Positions 56,474 to 64,000 of a stretch of DNA of 64,000 nt are shown piece after piece (the first letter of the stretch is position 1; the number at the start of each line of letters is the position of its first letter). The notes beneath the pieces were generated by a model. The model was not told where the DNA came from. It saw only the letters and a list, made by a program, of their open reading frames with translations, and did no database searches. The translations under genes were made by a program, and so were the position numbers. This DNA is from Psychrobacter sp. PL19 (GTDB taxonomy: Bacteria; Pseudomonadota; Gammaproteobacteria; Pseudomonadales; Moraxellaceae): contig NZ_JAGING010000001.1 of NCBI RefSeq assembly GCF_017875835.1, forward strand, positions 806,001 through 870,000, given 5' to 3'.

Positions 56474-58291
56474 ATGAATAAGCAAAATATTCATGATCGT
56501 ATCGATAACTTGCGCCAAGCATTAGTTGAGCAAGATTTGACCGCCATTATTGTGCCCTCAGCCGATCCTCATCTATCTGAGTATTTACCAGAATACTGGC
56601 AAGCGCGACAGTGGCTGACCGGATTTACCGGTTCAGTCGGCACCTTAGTGGTGACTGCTGATTTTGCTGGGTTATGGACCGATAGTCGCTACTGGGTGCA
56701 CGCTGCTGATCAGCTAGAAGGTACGGGTATCAGCTTGGAGAAACTTGCTCCTGGTCAGCCCAATCATATCGCCTGGCTAGCTGGACATCTACAAGAGGGT
56801 GATAGTGTGGCAGTTGATGGTAATGTCCTGTCTATCGCCGAGCAAGATAAGCTGCTAAATGCTTTTGACGCCAATGACATTACCCTCATTACGGATCGTG
56901 ATGTGCTTGATGACGTTTGGGCAGACCGTCCAGCGCTACCAACAGCAAAATTGTACGTGCATAATGCTCAGTTTGTTGCGCAATCAGCGGCTTCAAAGCT
57001 TGCCGCGGTACGAGAAGGCATGAAGGAAGCAGGTGCGACTCACCATTTGCTATCAAGCTTAGATGATATCGCCTGGCTGACCAATTTACGCGGTGCTGAT
57101 ATCGATTACAATCCGATATTCTTATCGCATTTGCTTATCAGTAGCGACAATGCAACCTTGTTTATCGATAACAATAAAATCAGTAGTGAAATCGAGCAAG
57201 GCTTAAAAGATAGTGGTTTTACTCTGGCTGACTATAATGCCGTACAGGATGCACTAGGCGCGCTTACGCCTGAGGACTTATTGCTATTAGACCCAAGTAA
57301 AGTTGCTATCGGTACCTTGTCAAAAATAGCAGATGACGTGGGCTTTATTGAGCAAATGGCGCCCAGCTCGTTACTTAAATCAGTTAAATCAGATGCTGAT
57401 ATTGATCATGTCCGTGAAGCGATGCGCCAAGATGGAGCTGCCTTATGTGAGTTCTTTGCCGACTTTGAGCAGCGTTTAGCCGATGGCGAACGTTTAAGTG
57501 AGCTTGATGTTGACAGTATGTTAATAGCAGTACGTAGTCAGCAACCGCATTATGTCTCACCGAGCTTTCCAACGATTGCTGGCTTCAATGATAATGGCGC
57601 ATTGCCGCATTATCGTGCGACGCCGGAAAAGTTCAGCTATCTTGATGTTGCCGAGGGCGAAGGCGGTTTGTTATTGATTGACTCCGGCGCCCAATATCAA
57701 AACGGTACCACCGATATCACGCGCGTGGTTGGTATTGGCCAAGTGAGCGACGCGCACAAACGTGACTTTTCGACTGTGCTTAAAGCGCATGTTGCCCTTG
57801 CACGCGCCAACTTCCCTGATGGGATTGCCTCACCATTGATCGATGCCATTTGCCGTGCCCCATTATGGCAAGCACAGATGGATTATGGTCATGGTACCGG
57901 TCATGGCGTTGGTTTCTTTTTAAACGTTCACGAAGGCCCACAAGTTATTGCCTATAGTGCCAGCACGCCTAAAGAGCGCGCGATGAAAGCCGGTATGATT
58001 TCAAGTAATGAGCCGGGCTTATATCGTGAAGGTAAGTACGGTATTCGTATTGAAAATTTGATGGTCAATAAGCGTGTTGCTCAGCCTACAGAAACTGATT
58101 TCGGTGATTTTCTGAACTTTGAAACCGTAACTTACTGTCCAATCGATACTCGTTTAATCGAAAAGTCATTATTAAGCGATGTAGAAGTAGATTGGTTAAA
58201 TAATTATCATAAGCAAGTCTATGCTGAGCTAAATAGCCGCGTTAAAGGGGCTGCTCTTGAGTGGCTAACCGAGCGCACAAAGGCAATATAA
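56474..58291 (+). CDS. Aminopeptidase P family (M24B) Xaa-Pro peptidase
   Basis: Releases N-terminal residues that precede proline. The 605-residue protein is the long three-domain type (two creatinase-like N-domains, about 1-310, and an M24 pita-bread domain, about 315-540, plus a C-terminal segment), like eukaryotic XPNPEP1 rather than the 441-residue E. coli PepP. The dimetal ligands are intact: Asp403, Asp414, His477, Glu513 and Glu527, in LIDSGAQY, TTDITR, HGTGHGVG, SNEPGLY and RIENL. TAAGGAATAA precedes the ATG. Downstream of a peptide transporter. Confidence 0.92.
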   Translation: MNKQNIHDRIDNLRQALVEQDLTAIIVPSADPHLSEYLPEYWQARQWLTGFTGSVGTLVVTADFAGLWTDSRYWVHAADQLEGTGISLEKLAPGQPNHIAWLAGHLQEGDSVAVDGNVLSIAEQDKLLNAFDANDITLITDRDVLDDVWADRPALPTAKLYVHNAQFVAQSAASKLAAVREGMKEAGATHHLLSSLDDIAWLTNLRGADIDYNPIFLSHLLISSDNATLFIDNNKISSEIEQGLKDSGFTLADYNAVQDALGALTPEDLLLLDPSKVAIGTLSKIADDVGFIEQMAPSSLLKSVKSDADIDHVREAMRQDGAALCEFFADFEQRLADGERLSELDVDSMLIAVRSQQPHYVSPSFPTIAGFNDNGALPHYRATPEKFSYLDVAEGEGGLLLIDSGAQYQNGTTDITRVVGIGQVSDAHKRDFSTVLKAHVALARANFPDGIASPLIDAICRAPLWQAQMDYGHGTGHGVGFFLNVHEGPQVIAYSASTPKERAMKAGMISSNEPGLYREGKYGIRIENLMVNKRVAQPTETDFGDFLNFETVTYCPIDTRLIEKSLLSDVEVDWLNNYHKQVYAELNSRVKGAALEWLTERTKAI

Positions 58292-58331
58292 AACAGCTAT
58301 TAGAACATTGTTAAAATACTAAAAGTAAGGT

Positions 58332-58370
58332 AAAAAAGCGCCCAGTAAATGATTTGCTGGGCGCTTTTTT
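58332..58370 (+). terminator. Intrinsic terminator of the aminopeptidase gene
   Basis: AAAAAAGCGCCCAG / CTGGGCGCTTTTTT stem with an 11-base loop that has extra pairing, 40 bp after the gene. Confidence 0.92.
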
Positions 58371-58394
58371 GTTTAGAAATTTAACTAAGTGCTA

Positions 58395-58544
58395 TATAGT
58401 CGATGAAAAGTAATATCGATACATAACATACTGCTGGCATAAGTTTTTCTGGCGTGCTGTTCGCCAGCATGACATAAGCTACAAAACGTTTGTTACAGTA
58501 GCATCTTATTAGCACTGTACCGTTTCTAAATTGGATTGACTATA
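58395..58544 (-). mobile_element. MITE-like palindromic element, copy 5 (variant core)
   Basis: 150 bp, TATAGTCGATG to TTGACTATA. The left 60 bp match the other copies closely (TACTGCTGGCATAAGTTTTTC), but the core is replaced by a different hairpin (CTGGCG / CGCCAG at 58449-58467) and the right half is new. A subfamily or recombinant copy. Confidence 0.7.
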
Positions 58545-58609
58545 GCGACTAATGGCTGTTGTTATTAGCAGGCTTACTTTTTAATGGCATTATTTCTTAT
58601 TATTTCTTA

Positions 58610-59383
58610 TTATTTTTTATTATTTATATCAACAGCTGAATCTTGTGCGGTCAATTGCTGGGTAACCTCAGCACGTAGCCAAGACTTTAAATTCTCAGAC
58701 ATTTGCGCCATCTGTTCGCTTAAGTAATCATCAACGTGTATTTCTAACTCATGGATCAAGCTTTCATGAGCGGCACTTAGTTTAAGGTCTTTTAGAGATA
58801 GGTCAATTACTGAACTCTGGTTCAGCTTGTCTGTAAGCGCTTTGATATGACTATCATTGGTCGCGTTATCTTCAGTACGGGCTTTATCATCAGCTAATTT
58901 ATTGTCATTTTCAGTCAGCGTAGCGTTGCTAATTGAGTCGTCAGCCTCATTTTGATGATCTTGATGATCTTGATGATCTTGAAGGTTATCGGTGCTGTTA
59001 CTATTAATATTTGCTCGATTCGTAGCTATTTTATTTTTTTTAGTTTGCACTTCTTCTGTTTCTTGCAAAATCTGGGCTTCTTTGTGTTCTTTTTCAACTT
59101 TCTCTTGCTGCTCTTTTAGACGCTCTTGCTCAGCAGTAGCTCGGTATTGCGCTTGTTTGTCAGCGATTTTCTTGGCAGCAGCTTGTTCAGTATCATGAGT
59201 TTTGTATAAGGCCTCAAGATGAGCATCTAAATCAGGAGCGTTAAAAACGAACGCTTCAAATGGAGTATCTGTCTGTAGTAAGGAAGTGATATCGGTGAGC
59301 TCTTGAATAATCGCTGCACGTATCGGCTCTGGCGCACGCGTCCAACGCTGATAAAATTGATGGGAAAATGAATAGCTTGACAT
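58610..59383 (-). CDS. Uncharacterised coiled-coil protein with acidic repeat linker
   Basis: A 257-residue cytoplasmic protein with no recognised domain. The N-terminal 75 residues look globular (SFSHQFYQRWTRAPEP), then a charged coiled coil (about 80-120, Glu/Lys/Gln-rich), a low-complexity linker containing three DHQ units from a 9-bp tandem repeat (58952-58978), and a C-terminal helical segment (about 190-245) with amphipathic heptads. I chose the ATG at 59383, preceded by GGAAG; a further ATG four codons upstream is possible. It stands alone upstream of a repeat element; function unknown. Confidence 0.75.
   Translation of the reverse strand: MSSYSFSHQFYQRWTRAPEPIRAAIIQELTDITSLLQTDTPFEAFVFNAPDLDAHLEALYKTHDTEQAAAKKIADKQAQYRATAEQERLKEQQEKVEKEHKEAQILQETEEVQTKKNKIATNRANINSNSTDNLQDHQDHQDHQNEADDSISNATLTENDNKLADDKARTEDNATNDSHIKALTDKLNQSSVIDLSLKDLKLSAAHESLIHELEIHVDDYLSEQMAQMSENLKSWLRAEVTQQLTAQDSAVDINNKK
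58952..58978 (-). repeat. 9-bp in-frame tandem repeat, three copies
   Basis: TTGATGATC at 58952, 58961 and 58970, exact; encodes repeated DHQ on the minus strand. Confidence 0.95.
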
Positions 59384-59543
59384 GGTTTCTTCCATATATA
59401 TTCCAAAAATTACCCCTTATCATACGCAAGTACGATAAGGGGCTGCAAGGGGACAAACGTAGCAAATATGACGTTATCGTTACATTGATAGTATCATGAG
59501 ACGCTGGGTTTCAATACCTTTAGGATCGCTCTTATGCCAAGTA

Positions 59544-60914
59544 TCACGACCAGCGCGCAAAGATTAAGGAACCGTTAGTACCACCAAAACCAAAACTATT
59601 AGAGACGGCATACTGCAAATTATCAACTTTACGTGATTGGTGGGGTACGTAGTCAAGATTGCAGTTGTCTTCAATATTATCTAGATTAATGGTCGGTGGT
59701 ACGTGCTGATGCTGCAAAGCAAGTACGGTAAAGATCGCTTCAATACCGCCGGCTGCACCTAGCAGATGACCGGTCATTGACTTGGTTGAGCTGACCAAAA
59801 TACTGTCTTTGATAGGAGCAAATACGGTCTCAATCGCTATTGATTCAGCGACATCTCCCGCAGGCGTGCTGGTGCCGTGCGCGTTAACATAACCGACAGC
59901 AGATGGCTCGATACCAGCATCATTAAGCGCATTTCGCATCGCCCGCGCTGCACCACTACCATCTTCAGGGGGCGAGGTAATATGACTGGCGTCATCACTC
60001 ATGCCAAATCCGACCAGCTCAGCTAATATCGTCGCGCCACGCTTTTTGGCATGAGCCAAGCTCTCTAACACCATGACACCCGAGCCATCACCCAGTACAA
60101 AACCATCACGATCTTTATCGAAAGGACGCGAGGCTTTAGTTGGTTCGTCATTACGAGTAGAGAGCGCGTGCATCGCCGCAAAGCCTGACATACCAAGAGG
60201 GCTTGAGCCTTTTTCGCTACCACCAGCAATCATCACATCGGCATCGCCATAAGCAATTAAGCGTGCGGCTAATCCAATAGCATGGGTGGCAGTTGTGCAT
60301 GCAGTTGAAGTGGCAAGATTTGGGCCCTTTAGGGTGTGTTTGATTGCCACGATACCGGCCGCCATATTAGCGATAGAGCCGGGGATAATAAAAGGCGAGA
60401 CTTTTTTAGGGCCTTTATCATTTAGCATGGCACAGCTGTCTTCAATGGTTTGAATACCGCCAATACCCGACCCTATAATGACGCCAAAACGCTCTTGATC
60501 CACGCCATTTACAGGGGTGTCAGCAGCGCTAATCTCATCGATATAGCCAGCATCTTTTAAGGCCATGGTCGTTGCCGCCACCGCATAATGTATAAAATCG
60601 TCGTAGCGACGTGCGTCTTTAACGCTCACATATTGCTTGGCGTCGAAGCCCTTAACCACGCCTGCTATTTGAGCCCGATATTCAGTAGCATCGAAATGTG
60701 TTATCTGCGCGATACCGCTTTCACCATTGAGTAGGCTGGTCCAGGTGCTTTCGACATCCAGCCCCAGTGGCGTAACGGCGCCCATACCCGTGACCACTAT
60801 TCGAGTCTCATCAGAGCGCTCATAATGGGGTGGCTTATGACGACGCGGATTTTGTTTCGGCTTTGTGGCCGTATTATTGGCTTGCGACGTAGGTAAACTG
60901 CTATGTTGGCTCAT
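59544..60914 (-). CDS. fabF: 3-oxoacyl-[acyl-carrier-protein] synthase II (FabF-like)
   Basis: Condensing enzyme of type II fatty acid elongation. The 456-residue protein has the KAS catalytic set Cys206 (TSTACTTATH), His346 (NAHGTSTPAGD) and His383 (KSMTGHLLGAAGG), at the exact E. coli FabF spacings (140 and 37). A basic, disordered-looking N-terminal extension of about 35 residues precedes RIVVTGMGAVTPLG; E. coli FabF has 413 residues. It is not in a fab cluster here, so it may be a second paralogue; the FabF assignment is by sequence. Confidence 0.88.
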   Translation of the reverse strand: MSQHSSLPTSQANNTATKPKQNPRRHKPPHYERSDETRIVVTGMGAVTPLGLDVESTWTSLLNGESGIAQITHFDATEYRAQIAGVVKGFDAKQYVSVKDARRYDDFIHYAVAATTMALKDAGYIDEISAADTPVNGVDQERFGVIIGSGIGGIQTIEDSCAMLNDKGPKKVSPFIIPGSIANMAAGIVAIKHTLKGPNLATSTACTTATHAIGLAARLIAYGDADVMIAGGSEKGSSPLGMSGFAAMHALSTRNDEPTKASRPFDKDRDGFVLGDGSGVMVLESLAHAKKRGATILAELVGFGMSDDASHITSPPEDGSGAARAMRNALNDAGIEPSAVGYVNAHGTSTPAGDVAESIAIETVFAPIKDSILVSSTKSMTGHLLGAAGGIEAIFTVLALQHQHVPPTINLDNIEDNCNLDYVPHQSRKVDNLQYAVSNSFGFGGTNGSLIFARWS

Positions 60915-61169
60915 GCGCTATGTCCTATACTTGCGGTCCTAAAAGGATGATATTTTACTTTTGTTATATAGCTACTGTTTAACAGGGTCATATTATTTAT
61001 AGCGTTATATGCGTATTTTAGCAACCATTATAAAGCACATTAGTTTACGACTGTAAACTTAAAGTAACCAATGAGGTCGATAAGGCAAGATAAAGACTAG
61101 CATTAGCTGATGGCAATAGCATTAGTTTACTCAATATTTATAACATTCTATTCATTAGGCCAAACAGAA

Positions 61170-62564
61170 TTAAGCGAAGCAAACCTGGCCCAGTACCACG
61201 CCTTTATTAGCACCCGTCACCGCCGGCAAGTTGCCCACTTCTCCCATTAGCGTCTGTCGTGCCAGCCATGCAAAAGCCACTGCTTCCACCCATGTTGGAT
61301 CGAGTCCCAAGCTTGCAGTGGTCTCGACACTACAATGTGGCAGGTGTGCTTGAATTCGTGTCATCAAATAATCATTAAGCGCGCCGCCGCCACAGATATA
61401 AACTTCGCCTTTTACTGCTTCATTTTTTATAAACTGTCTCATTTGATTACTGGCTGTTATCGCGGTTAGCTCAGTGAGAGTTGCCTGCACATCGGCTGAA
61501 GAGTAACGTGTATTAGCAGCTGCTTGATCAAATGTCTGTAGCTCGGCTTGTAGCCATCCTAAATTAAAGTCTTCGCGCCCGGTAGTTTTAGGACAAGCCT
61601 TGGCAAAGAAAGGATGCATTAACAACTGGTTCAGCAACGTTTCAATCACTTGCCCAGACTGTGCCCATGCGCCGCCTGCATCATAATTTTTACCGGTATG
61701 TAATGCCGCCCATGCATCCAACAATAAGTTAGCGGGACCGGTATCATAACCGATGATTTGCGCTGTTGCTTGTTGCTCATTTTGACTACTAGAGTGCCCA
61801 TCCGTAGAGTGTGCTAGAGAGCTTGCTGGCAAGACTGTGATATTTGCAATGCCACCTAGATTAAGTAGCACACGAGTGGTGCTAGAGGAAGCAAATAGCG
61901 CTTGATGAAAGGCTGGAACTAATGGTGCGCCTTGGCCACCGACCGCCATATCACGACGGCGAAAGTCACTGACTACACTGATTCCCGTACGTTCAGTAAT
62001 AATATTAGCATCAATTAATTGTAGCGTAAAACCCATCTGTGGGCGATGGCGAACCGTTTGCCCATGACAGCCAACTGCTAAGACTGATTCCGCATCAATA
62101 TCAACTTGTTGCAATAAAGTATTGACCACTTCGCTGGCAAACTCCCCATACATACGACTTGCCCAGCCGAACCAATCTAGCTCACCACAGTTATTATCAG
62201 GTTCATCGTCTTGAGGAATTAAATCTTTCACCCCGTTTGGCCGACATAAAGCCAGTAGCACCTCACGTAAACGCGTTGGAAAATCTTGACTGTAAGTGGC
62301 CAATAATTGCATGGGAGCGGAAGTATTCGTATTATTATTACTGTCAGCTTTGACATTAGAACTGAACTGACATAACACTGCATCCATGCCATCTAAGCTA
62401 GTGCCTGACATCATACCAATATATAAGCCATCATCGAAGCTTTCAAATACCGTTTGCTCAAGAGTATCGGTAAGCGTGGCATAATCTGTGTCCTCACTAT
62501 TATTTGTGGCCACATCCTGATGTAAGAAATTTGCATTATCAGCAGTAGGTGCAGGGTTGGTCAT
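61170..62564 (-). CDS. anmK: Anhydro-N-acetylmuramic acid kinase
   Basis: Cleaves and phosphorylates 1,6-anhydro-MurNAc in cell-wall recycling. The actin-fold kinase has the phosphate motif GMMSGTSLDGMD (50-61), VGCHGQTVRHRP and LNLGGIANIT, and YICGGGALNDYLM near the C-terminus. At 464 residues it is longer than E. coli AnmK (369): an N-terminal extension of about 45 residues and loops near 70-90 and 255-275 account for it. Divergent from tyrS across 123 bp. Confidence 0.94.
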   Translation of the reverse strand: MTNPAPTADNANFLHQDVATNNSEDTDYATLTDTLEQTVFESFDDGLYIGMMSGTSLDGMDAVLCQFSSNVKADSNNNTNTSAPMQLLATYSQDFPTRLREVLLALCRPNGVKDLIPQDDEPDNNCGELDWFGWASRMYGEFASEVVNTLLQQVDIDAESVLAVGCHGQTVRHRPQMGFTLQLIDANIITERTGISVVSDFRRRDMAVGGQGAPLVPAFHQALFASSSTTRVLLNLGGIANITVLPASSLAHSTDGHSSSQNEQQATAQIIGYDTGPANLLLDAWAALHTGKNYDAGGAWAQSGQVIETLLNQLLMHPFFAKACPKTTGREDFNLGWLQAELQTFDQAAANTRYSSADVQATLTELTAITASNQMRQFIKNEAVKGEVYICGGGALNDYLMTRIQAHLPHCSVETTASLGLDPTWVEAVAFAWLARQTLMGEVGNLPAVTGANKGVVLGQVCFA

Positions 62565-62687
62565 GGCAATTTACCTTAAAAAACGCTAGTATATCTGCCA
62601 AATTCTAACATTTTTTTATGCATCTTCAAGGTTCTAACGCTTTTAGAGGTGCTAATCGTTAAATAGAGACTATAAACAGAGAAAACT

Positions 62688-63899
62688 ATGACCAATCCAT
62701 CACATACCCTAGAAGAACAGCTGGCCCTTATCCAACGTGGTACCCAAGAGATTTTATCGCAAGAGGACTTAATTGCTAAGCTTAAGCTCAACCGTCCGCT
62801 ACGTATCAAGGCCGGCTTTGACCCGACCGCGCCTGACCTACATTTAGGTCATACGGTATTGATTAATAAGCTCAAACACTTTCAAGATTTAGGCCATGAG
62901 ATTTATTTCCTAATCGGCGACTATACGGCCAAAATTGGCGATCCTTCTGGCAAAAATAATACCCGTCCGCCATTGACCGTTGAGCAAATTAAAGCCAATG
63001 CTGAAACTTATGCTGAGCAAGTCTTTAAGATTTTGGATAAAGAAAAAACTCGTGTGGTCTTTAACTCTGATTGGTTTAACGACATGTCAGCGGCAGATAT
63101 GATTCAGCTTGCCAGCCAGCAAACGGTTTCACGAATGCTTGAGCGTGACGACTTCTCCAAACGCTATGCGGCCCAAACGCCCATCTCTATCCATGAATTC
63201 CTTTATCCATTAGTACAAGGTTATGATTCTATCGCGCTTAAAGCGGATGTCGAGCTTGGCGGTACTGATCAGACTTTTAATCTATTGATGGGTCGTACTT
63301 TGCAGGGCCGTTATGGTCAAGAACCACAAGTTTGTATTACTGTACCGATTCTAGAAGGCTTGGACGGCGTTAATAAAATGTCCAAATCTTTGGGCAACTA
63401 TGTCGCGATTTACGATGCACCAGGTACGATGTACCAAAAAATCCTATCTATGCCAGATACGTTAATCCGCCGCTACTTTGAGTTTTTAAGCTTTAAGCCC
63501 ATGGAAGAAGTCGAAGGCTTAATGAGCGAAATGGAAAAAGGTCGCAATCCACAAGAAATCAAGCGGGTCTTAGCCGAAGAATTGATTGAGCGTTTTCATG
63601 ATGCCGATGCCGCAGTCAATGCCCATAAGTCAGCCGGTAACGTCTTAGCCGATGGTGAATTGCCCGTAGATTTACCAGAAGTGACGTTGGACTTAGAAGG
63701 TCAAGACGCGCTGTTTATCACGCAGATACTAAACCAAGCTGGACTTACCAAAAATAGCTCAGCCGCTAAAGATATGATAAAACGTGGCGCGGTAAAAGTA
63801 GATGGCGAAGTGGTCGATGGTGGCTTTAGCTTAGCCTCTGGGCAAACAGTGGTAATCCAAGCTGGCAAGAAGGCGTATGCGAAAGTGACTGTGAGTTGA
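62688..63899 (+). CDS. tyrS: Tyrosyl-tRNA synthetase
   Basis: Charges tRNA-Tyr. The 403-residue class I enzyme has the HIGH motif as HLGH (52-55), KMSKS (230-234) and a C-terminal S4-like RNA-binding domain (about 340-400, [16 protein letters not shown]). [12 protein letters not shown] and [14 protein letters not shown] place it in the bacterial TyrRS group common in Pseudomonas and relatives. AnmK next to TyrS is a known neighbour pair in gammaproteobacteria. It converges on the AraC-type gene. Confidence 0.95.
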   Translation: MTNPSHTLEEQLALIQRGTQEILSQEDLIAKLKLNRPLRIKAGFDPTAPDLHLGHTVLINKLKHFQDLGHEIYFLIGDYTAKIGDPSGKNNTRPPLTVEQIKANAETYAEQVFKILDKEKTRVVFNSDWFNDMSAADMIQLASQQTVSRMLERDDFSKRYAAQTPISIHEFLYPLVQGYDSIALKADVELGGTDQTFNLLMGRTLQGRYGQEPQVCITVPILEGLDGVNKMSKSLGNYVAIYDAPGTMYQKILSMPDTLIRRYFEFLSFKPMEEVEGLMSEMEKGRNPQEIKRVLAEELIERFHDADAAVNAHKSAGNVLADGELPVDLPEVTLDLEGQDALFITQILNQAGLTKNSSAAKDMIKRGAVKVDGEVVDGGFSLASGQTVVIQAGKKAYAKVTVS

Positions 63900-63933
63900 T
63901 AAGTTTATCAAAATTAGTAAAATAAAAAAACAC

Positions 63934-64000
63934 TCAAGACTGAATGATAGCCTTGCGATACTGGCTCGGTGACTGCCCATAATGGCGCTTAAAGGCACCG
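63934..64000 (-). CDS. AraC family transcriptional regulator, C-terminal end only
   Basis: The last 21 codons and stop of a minus-strand gene that continues past the window edge. They read GAFKRHYGQSPSQYRKAIIQ followed by Ser and the stop, which matches the second helix-turn-helix of AraC/XylS regulators (the AFKRxxGxSPxxYR signature). Nothing can be said about ligand or targets. It converges on tyrS with a 34-bp gap. Confidence 0.8.
   Translation of the reverse strand, partial: GAFKRHYGQSPSQYRKAIIQS

Larger units (their letters stand above)
58292..58609. other. Convergent gap after pepP
   Basis: 318 bp filled by a terminator (58332) and the divergent fifth palindromic element (58395-58544). 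Confidence 0.6.

Overview
The window looks like chromosome of a Psychrobacter-type gammaproteobacterium (Moraxellaceae). This rests on the protein sequences, the AT-leaning intergenic DNA and gene orders such as hisIE-tatABC, trxA-rho and pheST near ihfA; no database search was possible. It is almost entirely housekeeping. I see no prophage, CRISPR array, plasmid functions, rRNA or tRNA.

Layout. 0-2.5 kb: the rpsP-rimM-trmD-rplS translation cluster. 2.7-5.6 kb: accessory genes (DUF4442 hotdog protein, small HNH protein, DUF3360-type permease). 5.8-12.3 kb: uvrC, the minus-strand lgt-thyA-folA group, an NRDE/TANGO2-type gene and rppH. 12.7-20.3 kb: a YhfA-like OsmC protein, a MAPEG protein, dusC, an SF1 helicase, and hisIE-tatA-tatB-tatC with a thioesterase upstream. 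21-26.2 kb: rpmI-rplT, pheS-pheT and ihfA. 26.8-30 kb: two adjacent stand-alone BLUF photoreceptor genes, two small lipoproteins and the ypfJ-like metallopeptidase. 30.4-42.7 kb: rho, trxA, rluA, a Baeyer-Villiger-type monooxygenase, a 2-hydroxyacid dehydrogenase, rapA, tesB and mutY. 43-54 kb: the ylqF GTPase, a 1043-residue DUF2339 membrane protein, a dienelactone hydrolase, ycgN, a DUF4105 protein, corC-lnt and an Ala-rich anchored protein. 54.4-64 kb: a POT peptide transporter, an M24B aminopeptidase P, a coiled-coil protein, a fabF-like synthase, anmK, tyrS and the 3' end of an AraC-type regulator.

Several genes fit together functionally. lgt and lnt begin and end lipoprotein acylation, and two small lipoproteins are encoded here. 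thyA and folA share the folate cycle. The POT permease lies next to an aminopeptidase P, which suggests peptide uptake followed by cleavage.

The most notable non-coding signal is a family of five roughly 138-bp palindromic elements (25583, 39896, 42753, 56210 and 58395). They share TATAGT(T/C)AA-type ends and TA flanks and look like a non-autonomous (MITE-like) mobile repeat. A second recurrent signature is short perfect or near-perfect tandem duplications of 9-19 bp. Several begin or end exactly at stop codons, and others expand coding sequence in frame (TatB, the NRDE protein and the coiled-coil protein).
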